The translations under genes and the position numbers were made by a program. From NCBI GenBank assembly GCA_021014945.1, contig MU266598.1, positions 1 to 35,263 on the forward strand: DNA of 35,263 nt. Direction: 5' to 3'. Below the pieces are notes generated by a model. The model saw only the letters and a list, made by a program, of their open reading frames with translations. It did not search any database and was not told where the DNA came from. This DNA is from Leucogyrophana mollusca. Taxonomy: Eukaryota; Basidiomycota; Agaricomycetes; Boletales. Shown piece by piece: positions 1-10,940 of this stretch. Each line of letters begins with the position of its first letter. Within the stretch, counting starts at the first letter, position 1.

Positions 1-1034
1 AAGTGTGACCACAATTTCGAGTTGTTGTATGTAGATAGTATGTGTTTTGTAGCAGAGTGAACGTCTAGTTGCCGGAATGAATGAAGAGTGGGGATCTGTG
101 AACAAAACTTGATTTCTTAGCAAAATACTGATGGGCCCTCATTAAATCACACAACCTCAAATTGAAGGGCGGTGCTGTAGGCGCGGACGACCCAACTTGA
201 ATGCAAACAGAATTTGAAGTTCTTGTCCTAAGTTGGCAAGTCTGAGGTGGCACATCAAATTTTCATTCAGGACGTTTTTCCGTTACCTCCAAATGGAGCT
301 TTAATCTTAAGTTTTGGTAATATTATCCCCACAATTGTACACACGATGAATGAAAAATCGACGGAATATCAAATCACACCTAATCTGCTCACAAATATGG
401 AACATGATTTGAACTTATGTGTGTATTTTGACCGGGGAACTACAGGAAATGAATTTTAGATGTTTATCGAGTCTATCTATACGGTTTGTTGGGGGGGCAT
501 CTCCTGGCTTGCCCGCGGTGATCTTGTTTCACCCGCCTCAACTCCCCGAAAAGGAAATTCCAAGTCCCGATGTGGTTAGCTGGCGCCCATTGCTGCTGAA
601 TTGATCGATCACTGGCCAGCAAACCGTAAAATGCCTTCAAGAGTACAAATGGGGTGTTTGAAGCTACGACGTGGTAATCATTTTTGTGGCATGGGGCGCG
701 AGCTGAGCTTTGCTCGAGATCGACGAAGGAAGGCTGATTGGCACGAGGATCATGATGGAACAGCCGAGGGAATAACTATTGTATCTAGTGCTGCTGATTC
801 TACGTTAATGCTGGTGCTAACTTATATATACAGAAAAAAAAAATGCCCAAGAATAAATAAAACGAGGGTTGGCAAGGATGCAGATACCTTCGTCCCCACC
901 AATACGGCCAGCATCCTTACTGTACACCGCATGACGCGGAGGACACGGTCCCAGAAACAAAGTTCCATCTTATATTATAGAGATATAGATAGATATTGAC
1001 TTTGTCTTATAAATTGTCTTCGTCCGCTACTACA
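1..1034. other. Gene-free 5' stretch with AT-rich leader
   Basis: I see no supportable gene here. The short open frames lack family resemblance, splice structure and coding bias. The last 70 bases before the Mgr3-like gene are AT-rich (965-1013), with a TATAAA at 1008-1013. That is only about 27 nt before the ATG, so it may be leader rather than a true TATA box. A poly-A run lies at about 832-842. The region may be the promoter of the downstream gene plus unannotated intergenic DNA. Confidence 0.5.
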
Positions 1035-3014
1035 ATGTCCACCGCAGCTCGACTAACAGCCCGTCGTTCCTTTGCTCGTCCACCGCGCAAGCCAGCCAGT
1101 TTATACTGCCGACGTCTCTCGTCGCCTTCAATTCCACACCAAAAACACGCCAGTGGTCTCCGTGTCTCAACGCTCTTCACCGCGCTGCTTGGCCTCGGTG
1201 TAGGCGCGACTGCACTCGGTCTGTACGTCCCAGCTCAAATCATTCCAAGCCCAGCTTTGTTTTATACATAGCGATCTAGCTACGAGTTCTACTCCTCGTT
1301 CACGCTCTGGCCGCCCGAGCTGCGCGGCGACCTCCGCGCAGGCATAAAAGCGAAGAACCAGGGCGACCTCGCCCTCAGCGAGCGCTATCTCACCCGGTGC
1401 GTCCCCGCCCTCGTCGTGGCTCCTCTCGCTCGGATGCTTACCCAGCTCTCCATTCTGCGATAGTGCGTACGAGACGGCCCTGTCCCTACCCCCCTCGACG
1501 CTCACTCCGGACCCATACCTCAAGCTCTCCGGCATCGCCGCCCTCCTCGCACAGGTTCTCTCCGATAACGGGGCGCACCGCCGGGCGAAGGATGTCCTCG
1601 AGAACGTCGCGTTGTTGGGCGAGGGCGCCAACTCCAGGCCCGCTTCCACCCAGAGCACGAACGCAACCGAGTGGGCGGCGTACGCCCTGACACACGAGGA
1701 GCGTCTGCGGCGCGCCGCCGTTGCGTGCAGGATCGCGGAGATGGTGAATGAGCATGGCGGGGAGGGCGAGGAGGCGGCGGAGGAGGAGAGGTGGCTGGTG
1801 TGGGCGGTGGAGGAGGTCCTGCGCCTGGCGGGGGCCGGCCAGCCTAGGACGGCCTCCCCATCTGCTTCCACGTCCACCTCTGCTTCCACGTCCACGTCTA
1901 CCTCATCGTCTGCCCCAACCCCACCCCAACCCCAAGTCCTCGCCGAGCTCGAGCTTCCACCGTGGATGCGCAAAGCCGACCTCGGTGCACCGCTCGAAGC
2001 CCTCGGGGCACTGTACGCGAGGAAGGGAAACGCCGAGTGAGTGCCGCAGATACTTCTACTACTTGCGCGTACTGCTGCTGTGGTGCGCATACCGCTACTG
2101 CTGGGTGTATGCTGCCGCCGCTATCACCGAATCCAACACCCCGACGACCGCTTACTAGTTAAAAACAACAGATACGCCATGCCGCTCTACCTGCAAGCCG
2201 CCTCCCTCCTCCTTCCGCCTGCCCAGTCTCCCCAGGCCGCAAACGTGTCCGTCGAGGACCGGTGTCGAGGTGCGTTCCGATTCCGCCCCTCGCCCCCATA
2301 AATAAACGCGCGCATGCTAACCTCCACGCACACTTCTCGATTGACCACGTACGCATCCCGACGACCACGTACACACGCGATTGCACAACCCCTCCGTCCA
2401 ATCCCACAACCCCTACGTCTGCACCCCACCCACCCACTCCCCCACCCACAGCCGCGCAAATCATGAACAACCTCTCCGAGCTCATAATGCGCCGCCCGCC
2501 GTCGCCCGAAGTGCTGCACCAGGCGGAGGCGTGGGCGCGCCAGGCGCTCGGGGCCGTCGAGCGCGCACAGGCGCAGGCGCAGACGCAGAGTCAGGGGTGG
2601 TTTGGGTGGGGAGGGGGGGATGGTGGGCGTGACGCCGGGGAGATGTGCGATGCGGTGCTTGGGGTCGTGTTGTTCAATCTGGGGAGCTTGAGGGAGGTGA
2701 GTGGGTGTCGTGTTGTCTTTCTCCCTTTCTTCCTTACTTTCCTCCTCCGTGTGCTTTCCTCCGTGTGCTTTGCCCCTTTGTGTACTTTCTACCCCCTACC
2801 CCGTTTTATCGCCCCGCCTCATCTATCGCACCCCTTACTCACCCTTCACCACCCCTAGATGTCAGATGACCAGGAAGGTGCACGCGCGCTGTACACGCGG
2901 AGCGTCGCGCAGTGCAGCAAGGCAGGGATGCGGGAGGGGGTAGTGCAGGCGAGGGAGGCGCTGAGGAGGGTCGAGCGGAAGGCCGCGACGCACGATGACG
3001 TTGCTAGTAGCTGA
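1035..3014 (+). CDS. MGR3: Mgr3-like mitochondrial TPR protein
   Basis: Proposed exons are 1035-1222, 1280-1396, 1464-2036, 2172-2269, 2452-2696 and 2859-3014, giving about 458 residues. The N-terminus is basic and rich in Arg/Ser/Ala, like a mitochondrial targeting sequence. A Gly/Ala/Leu membrane segment follows (about residues 46-62), then FTLWPPELRGDLRAGIKAK and helical TPR-like repeats (for example SGIAALLAQVL and YAMPLYLQAA). This order matches Mgr3, which in yeast works with Mgr1 as a substrate adaptor of the inner-membrane i-AAA protease Yme1. Exon 3 encodes a Ser/Thr/Pro low-complexity linker (from about 1858), and exon 5 an Ala/Gln-rich run. The gene is visibly more GC-rich than its neighbours. 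All exon phases close and no internal stop remains. The family call rests on recalled conservation, so Mgr3-like is safer than strict orthology. Confidence 0.78.
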
Positions 3015-3337
3015 ACTGACTTTCTACACAGTTAATCCTTGCATCTGTTCTAATAAGTCCATTTGCCTACGAGCGACCACAAGCTTAAGCACTCCAGGCG
3101 AACACACACATCGACGCATGCTGATGGCTCAGCCAAATGATCCCCTCCAATAACGCAGAGCAGCGAATATACGTATAATGACAAAAGATTACCGAGAACA
3201 GTTCGTCATGATAGAGATATGGATCCAGGGAAAAACGCGCCCTGTCCCGTGTGTATATCGAAGCGACCGTGGCACGCATCCCGCGCCCTCCTTACACCCT
3301 CTCAGTGGCACCACCGTGAACCCTCGCGATAATACCC
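3015..3337. other. Convergent 3' intergenic region
   Basis: This is the space between the stop codons of the Mgr3-like gene (+) and SEC62 (-), so it should hold both 3' UTRs. Nothing else is visible. The short open frames on both strands look like chance. Confidence 0.6.
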
Positions 3338-4288
3338 TCATGAATCCTCATCCGGCACCTCCTCAACGCGCGCCGAGCGGCTCCCAGGGCGCGAATCAGG
3401 CGACTCTTCCCCGACCTCCTCGATGAACGCCCCTCCGTTCGACGCGAGCTTCTCCTCGGACGTCACGCCAGCGGGCGCCTTCCCCTTCTTCTTTTTGCTC
3501 GTCTTCTTCGCGGGGACATCCCACTCCCACAGCGGGATAAACGACTCGATCTTCAGCGCCGTCACGTCAGCAAACCAATCGAACTAACCCTCTTCCGAAG
3601 CCCAAAACCACTCACCACACCGACATCCGCAAACAACTTCGGGAAGATCCATATCCCGGGGCTGGCGACGACCACCGTAATGACATAGAAGATGAGTCTG
3701 ACGATCGCCAGCCCAAAGAACGCCCCAATAAGGCCGAGCATCGCCACGGAGATGTACCACACCCCGAGGCGCATCACGGGGGGCCACAGCGGGAACATCA
3801 CACCCGCGAGCATCACCGCGACCATGAGCAGCCCGCCCGCATACGTCGTCCACTGCGGGCCCTCGTAGAACCACGCAAAGTACGAATCGGGGGCAAAGGC
3901 CTGCTGGGGCGTGACGGTGACGTGGCGCGGGGACGAGGCGGAGCCGGAGGGCCCGCCGCGCTCGATGCGGAGGTAGAAGGTGAACGGGATTATGGACTGG
4001 AGGAGGGCCTCGGCGTCGGCTTCGGACGCTACTTTCGGGGCGTGCTTGACCTTGGCGTAGGCGGGCGAGAGGAGGGCTTTTATGGCGGATTTTCCTGGGG
4101 TGCCGCCGCGGTTAAATTTCTGTGCGAGCACGGCGGAAGTGGAGAGGCGACTGACCTTTGAAGTAGTCGATGCGCTTTCCGTTGAGTGCGCCGACTCTGA
4201 TTTTCATGCCAGATTTGCTGCTTCGCAGGAACTGGACGACGGCGCGGACATCCTGGGGCGCTTTTGCCTGGAGCTCTGCTGTCGACAT
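3338..4288 (-). CDS. SEC62: Sec62, ER protein-translocation subunit
   Basis: Exons on the minus strand are 4288-4156, 4094-3616 and 3583-3338, giving about 285 residues. Sec62 is a subunit of the Sec62/63 complex that helps the Sec61 channel import proteins post-translationally into the ER. The cytosolic N-terminal domain reads through the motif around RVGALNGKRIDYFKGK, which is rebuilt exactly across intron 1. After it come two hydrophobic membrane segments (YAGGLLMVAVMLAGVMFPLW and a second from about SVAMLGLIGAFFGLAIV). The conserved GIWIFPKLFADVG and SFIPLWEW follow. The C-terminal tail is Lys-rich (KKTSKKKKGK) then acidic, as in fungal Sec62. For intron 1 the acceptor at 4095/4096 is chosen over a nearer AG at 4120/4121, because only it keeps the frame. 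The start ATG is the first in frame before the conserved N-terminus. Confidence 0.92.
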
Positions 4289-6583
4289 TTTACCGTGTAA
4301 ATTAGTGTATGGAGGTCTTGGGAGTCTAAAGGATGGAGGAGGAAAAGGCTGAGAGGGACACCTTTCAGTGTCGGTGCACGGCGCTGTGCAGAGGGAGAAG
4401 AAAAGCCACACTGCTTAGTCAGCGTCGGGAACTGCGTTTGCTGGCCCACAGCCACAGTCATTGACAGGTCCTGACTTCATATTATTCTTCGCATTATGAT
4501 CTGACTGGGCTGGGCGGAAGGTAAAGACACGGATGCTAGTATAAAATGACGACACAGTAAGCCTCTCAATAAATATTGGACCCATAGGAGCAGCTGCTGG
4601 CGATGAGTGATGTTCGTTGACCTTTTCACCCCTACAGTACTCACTTGCGCACATCCGAACTGCCAGTTTCACGAGGCTTGAGCAGGGCCACGTCTCACCG
4701 CCATTTTAGCTCTCAAATATCCCATTCTGCTCCCATCCTGGTCGCCCCGTGCCCGTAGAGTCGACTTGTACATGCTCTGCTCACTGATATGTGGAGATTC
4801 AAGGGCACAGGATTGTTGGAACACTGTACTGGGCGATATTCTAGCCTTAGGGCACGTTTGGGCGGATTCCACTGCACACGATATTGGAAGATGCTTCGTG
4901 TCATCTGGCCTAGCGGGAAACATGCAGAAGGCGAGGACGCTATCATTTGGTCGGTCCGTTTATTGCTTGCCCTCTCTTTTCGAAAGGGAATCCTTGTCGG
5001 CTTTCAATCCTGGTTGGACTGGGCCATTTCGCGGAAAATGTCAATTTACTCCATCGCTGAGAAAGCTTCTTTTGCGTATTGGCTATAGATTCTTGGCTGT
5101 TTCATTGTATCTGAAACGAACTCCCTCAACTTTCAACGTTAGTTCAACTTGTACCCTTCATCACGCTGCCATATCCGGCTCGCTCCCAGCACGATGGTGT
5201 TGTTCTAGCTGCGGTACGGCATCCTATTATTGAGGGATGCCGCGGCGTCCACTGTCCAGCATAACTCCCTCCACGCTGTACGGGTTGTGAATCGTGCACT
5301 GGCATCGAACGTTGTTGACCACATATCGATGGGGAGGTGGAAAGCATCGAGCAAACATACAAGTGACTCTACGGCTGATAGGATAAAGCGAGAGGGAAAT
5401 TCACCCCTGCAACGCAATCGCATAAGGCTGGACCCGGCGCAATACGATAACTCGACCCGGTGACTGGTGCTCGCACGTTCAACAGAGACCTGGGATGTTC
5501 AACGAAGCTACACAATTCAAGCGAACATTCGTCCTTAGGAGAAGGAAAGATACGAATTGGTAAAGGCTGTCCATTTCACGGCAACGGAGTCCATGTGAAG
5601 GTGAGGCACGAACTGACGTCGTGACCGTGCTTTTGGCGAGCGAATTCATGCCAACGCCACCACGGACATCTCCCATAGCAGCAATGATCTATCTTTTGAT
5701 CTTTCGAGGCTACGGATGACCATCAAAGCCGTCGAAGTCTATGAAAAGGCTGCCTAAAATAGGCCACCTTGCAGAGCCATAGGGAATACATACATAGATT
5801 GGCTGATGATCGTGTTGCGGCACGGGTGGGAGTGCGGCAGCGCAGGACCGAAGATAAGGTAATGTTCGGACCTTGGCGCTGTGATGCTTCCGAAAGAGAC
5901 ATTTGCGCGAAGCGTGCGCCAACATGTCTACACGGGAATGCGTCATCTCGTCCCGCCCGCTCGTTAACGAATGCTGGGGAAATCACTGGTACACAGTGGG
6001 CGAGCACGACGAGTGAGAAAATCCAGTGCTCATAGCGTGTCGCATGGTCGAGTTCGCCGCGTCGTAGGAACGTTGCTTTCCACCACATCTTGGTTTGGCT
6101 AGCCGCGCTCTTCCGTGGGCGAAGCTGCCGGTAGATCATGACACAGTTCCCAAGTACCAGTAAACGAAAGAGCAAACGAGGCAGTTCAAGACCTTTTAAA
6201 TGACGCAGAGAAGATCTTCTGTGCGTCTATTGCCATGGCAAAGGTTTCCGGTGTTTCACCACACTGACGACGACCTCGTTGTCTTGATACAAGGCGATAT
6301 CGTAACCTCCAGTAATTGTGTGTGCGAACAAGGAGTTTCAGGGCAACTTTATTTGCCTGCTTTAATTTTGGCTATGATATGCCTAATGAGGTGGCTTCCT
6401 ACTAAATTATAGCGATTTTGCACAGAACAAGTACAGCTTCGAAAAGGAAAATCTGTTACTGGCTGTCTGTGTACCTTGTTGTAGAACAACAAAAGCCTCG
6501 TTATAATTCCTTTGTTCTCCAGTTCCTTGTCTGCATCGCATCCCTGTTCTTTCCTTTCCTCTCACCTTACACCCCACTAAACC
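4289..6583. other. Long gene-free region upstream of the MAP kinase
   Basis: About 2.3 kb with no recognisable gene. The longest open frames (4766-5233 on plus, 5723-6175 on minus) have ordinary composition for chance ORFs, no family motifs and no consistent splice extension. The left end must hold the SEC62 promoter and the right end the MAP kinase promoter. The middle could be regulatory, a non-coding RNA locus or decayed coding DNA; I cannot tell which. Confidence 0.5.
6501..6583 (+). promoter_or_regulatory. TATA-like and pyrimidine-rich leader of the MAP kinase
   Basis: A TTATAA sits at 6501-6506, about 78 nt before the ATG. It is followed by a C/T-rich tract (about 6541-6577), typical of core promoters and leaders of well-expressed fungal genes. 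The ATG context (ACCATGCC) is favourable. Transcription start is inferred only. Confidence 0.4.
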
Positions 6584-8096
<1,513 letters not shown>

Positions 8097-8728
8097 GGAG
8101 CCAATTTGATGTTCGTGTCTGAGTTATCCCTTCTCACTGTAAGCCGGTCGTCAAACAACGATCCCGCAAAAGTCTGCTGTCCACCCGAGCGCAGAAGCTG
8201 TGCTTGTTTCGAATTCGTATCATGTTTTGTGTTTTGTTAGTTCGCGCTTGGGTTGTATTGTGCTATCTGTGTCTCTAAATACCCGCCAACATTCATTCTC
8301 TATGATGGACATTCACGCTCGTTACACCTTATAGCCGTCTTCTGTTGTAACCTACTTGTTAGAAATAGGATCAGGAAAAACATTCACCTGTCGCCGATGC
8401 AGCGGCCAGCTCACTGGAATTCCGCACGACTCCGAGGACGAACCTCACCACACAAGGCTGGGAAACAATATATAGCCGAAGACAGATAACACACCGAAAA
8501 CAAATGACAACGCAACAACTCGAAACCAGAAGAAAAGGAGGGTAGACGATTTTTGCATTATTTAACGTGACTCCTCACGCAACGACATCCAGCACATCCA
8601 CCGTAGGTACGCCCGACCGAAGGGAAGTGTACACACAAGGAGAGACAGCACGGGACCCAGCCGATGCCCAAGAACGACAGCCGCATCAACATCCAACCAA
8701 TCGCCGATCCACCATATGCCATCGTCCA
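8097..8728. other. Convergent 3' region, MAP kinase / G3BP-like
   Basis: Stop codons face each other across about 630 nt. The stretch should contain two 3' UTRs. I see no additional gene or strong repeat. Confidence 0.55.
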
Positions 8729-10318
8729 CTACTTCGCAGGGGGCGGGCCGCCGCGCCCACGGCCACCCGGACCCCCACGACCGCCTCGGAAGGCACCGCG
8801 AGCCTCGCCATTCATCGGCGCACCCCCGCGTGGACGCGTAGGCGGTCGGTCACCGCGCTCCTTGCGCGTCTCCACGACGATACGAACCTGCCCAACTTCG
8901 CCGCCAACGTCGATGCGGATACCGCCCTCGCCACCCTGGTTCTGAGGCAGCGACGCAATAATGGCCTTCTTTGCTGCCTCGAGCGTGGTGAACTCGAGGA
9001 AAGCACAGGCCTTACTGCGGACTATCTCGGCCTCCTTGACTGGACCGAAGCGTTGCGAAAGCACCTGGGTGAGCTGCTGTTGGCTGACAACCTCCACGAC
9101 GCCCTAAAACGACGAATGTCAGCGAAGGCCAAGCTCAGGAATGCTGGAGTAATTACCTTGACGAAGCACTGAGGGGTAGCTACACTCTGGGCGGCTGCGA
9201 CCGCGGAGTGATCCCGAGGGACATGATGCGGCTGTCCACGGGGAGGACCATGTGGTGCAGGTGACTGGCTACCGCTTGCTGGTGCAGGACTACTTGACGT
9301 CACTGGCACCTCACTCGTGCCCTTCGATTCTGTCGCGACCTGAGCACCCCACTTCTTCGAGTTGGTAGCAGCGAGGTTAGCCCACGTTTTTGGTGCCGAC
9401 GGCTGGGGTGCTGGCGCAGCTGGAGGTTGCTGGGGCTGGGCGACAGGAGGTGGTGCGGGGGAGGCTGCGGGTGGTGGTGCAGCAACTTGAGGAGCAGGTG
9501 CTGGCGCGGGAGGTGCAGGTTCAGGCAGGGAGGGTGCGGTGGAAGGTGCAGGCGAGTCTTCGACTGGTGGCTCAGGTGCGGCAAGTTCAGGCTCAGGCTC
9601 GGCGTGGTGGACGCCGTTAACCTGCTGGAGCTTTGGTTCAGGTGCAGGGGGAGGGGAGGCAGGCTCGGGAATGACCGTAGTGGGAGCTTCTTCCTCCACA
9701 ACCGGGGCTGGTGGAGGAGGCGTAGGCTCCCGAGGTGGCGCAGGGGGCGGCTCAACCACTGGCTCAGGGGCAGCCTGGGCGGGCGCGGGTTCTGGGACAG
9801 CAGAACTATCTGGCTCGCTTGCGTCATCCTCTACAGCCTCTTCCTTAAGGAAGCGGAAGATGTCATTAAGAACAAAGTAGCCGTTGGGCTGCTCGGCGAG
9901 GAAGAAAGTCTGGACAAATTTCCGCCAAGGTTCACCATGATTGGACATTTCGCCGATAACTTGGATGATGATGCCACCATTTGCTGAGGATTGCGCGTCT
10001 ACGGAGTGGATGAAGACTTTGCAATCCTGGAAACCGATCGAAGTGATCTTATTGTGAATTTCCTAGTTGAGCAAACGTGTCGTCAGAGTCGAGTATCGCT
10101 ACCGAGAAAAAATTCAGAGGTGCCAAATATACCTGTTGGCCGTAGCATGGCTTGATATCCTCGCCCTCGGTACCATGAATGAAGGTGGAGGTTTTAGTGT
10201 AAAAGCAGTGCAAACGATTGGGCTGTTTATTGACGAAGGTGTAATATTGGGGAACAAATTGCCATCCAACCTCGGAAGGAACGACGTTCTGATGGATTTG
10301 CGTAGAAGGGCTGGACAT
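8729..10318 (-). CDS. G3BP-like NTF2-domain, RRM and RGG RNA-binding protein
   Basis: Exons are 10318-10133, 10062-9157 and 9103-8729, giving about 488 residues. An NTF2-like domain fills roughly residues 10-130 (FVPQYYTFVNKQPNRLHCFY near its start; WRKFVQTFFLAEQPNGYFVL near its end). A long Pro/Ala/Glu-rich linker follows (about 130-360). Then comes one RRM with strand CFVKGVVEVV and RNP1-like SKACAFLEF, and an Arg/Gly tail (RGGRGGPGGRGRGG). This order is the G3BP / S. pombe Nxt3 / yeast Bre5 architecture. These proteins are cofactors of the Ubp3/USP10 deubiquitinase and act in stress granules and ribophagy. The NTF2 domain should dimerise and bind the partner. The protein diverges from het-C across a shared upstream region. 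The start is the first ATG before the NTF2 domain. Family assignment is firm; function here is inferred. Confidence 0.92.
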
Positions 10319-10560
10319 TATAGTGGAATGATGCTGGCCTGGAGGTGAGCACTGACCACCCAAAAAAAAGCGGAAAAAAAAGCTGAGAGCTGCTCACCAA
10401 CGGAGAATGGGAATAAATGGACGTGCGTTTGCGTGCGTGATGAAAGTCTAAAGATTACAGACGAACAGAGGCCAAAAAAACCTGGCAGGCTGCGAAAGAC
10501 GGGGTCGACGAACAACACAAAAGTTTGGGTGCACGGAATTTTACCTCGGCATTACCCGAA

Positions 10561-10575
10561 GTGCTGACTCAGCAC
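10561..10575. promoter_or_regulatory. Palindrome with TGACTCA (Gcn4/AP-1-type) core
   Basis: GTGCTGACTCAGCAC is symmetric except for its central base and holds TGACTCA, the consensus of bZIP factors of the Gcn4/CPC1/AP-1 class. It lies about 366 nt before het-C and about 243 nt before the G3BP-like start. Binding is inferred from the motif only. Confidence 0.5.
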
Positions 10576-10762
10576 CTGTGGCGCAATGCTTCAACATCGA
10601 GGCTGGCTGGAACTTTGTCCTGTGAATTTCAGCGCGCGCTTCCTACAGACGGACGAACACGACACTAGCCGTTTGTTAAGATCATGTGGGGGTGTTCCTG
10701 CCCTTTTCCGTTATTTTTAACGCTATGAGCTGTTCGGTTTGCCCGCAGTCTTGCAGTGCAGG

Positions 10763-10885
10763 ATGAGTGTCACTGCCAATAATGCCAAGTCGAGTTTGCT
10801 GCCAAGTGCTGACATCACTCCACCCAAATCGGATGCTGCTGTATCACTTTGCGCCACACCAGACAGCCTTTTAACTGGACACTGA
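10763..10885 (+). other. Possible upstream ORF (40 codons) before het-C
   Basis: ATG at 10763 to TGA at 10883-10885 encodes a Ser/Ala/Thr-rich peptide beginning MSVTANNAKSS. It ends 55 nt before the het-C ATG. If the transcript begins upstream of 10763, this would be a uORF that could damp HET-C translation. No independent evidence shows that it is translated. Confidence 0.3.
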
Positions 10886-10940
10886 TCAGGATTTATCGCG
10901 CATATATCTGACCTCTTACCAGCCATCTGGTGCCTGCAAT

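Larger units (their letters stand above)
10319..10940. promoter_or_regulatory. Divergent promoter between G3BP-like gene and het-C
   Basis: The two genes start back to back across 622 nt, so both promoters lie here. It contains an A-rich stretch near 10362-10380, a 15-bp near-palindrome at 10561-10575, and a 40-codon open frame at 10763-10885 that could be an upstream ORF for het-C. Transcription starts are not visible from sequence. Confidence 0.6.

Noticed and set aside
1167..2090. 307-codon minus-strand frame
   Set aside because: It lies antisense to the Mgr3-like exons. It is a shadow of GC-rich codons, with Arg/Ser/Ala-heavy composition and no family motif.
4766..6175. Frames of about 150 codons in the gene-free region (plus 4766-5233, minus 5723-6175)
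   Set aside because: No recognisable domain, biased composition or matching splice sites. They are the length expected by chance in such a long gap.
9427..9987. Plus-strand frames of 113-186 codons rich in Gly/Arg/Trp
   Set aside because: They are antisense shadows of the Pro/Ala/Glu-rich linker of the G3BP-like gene.
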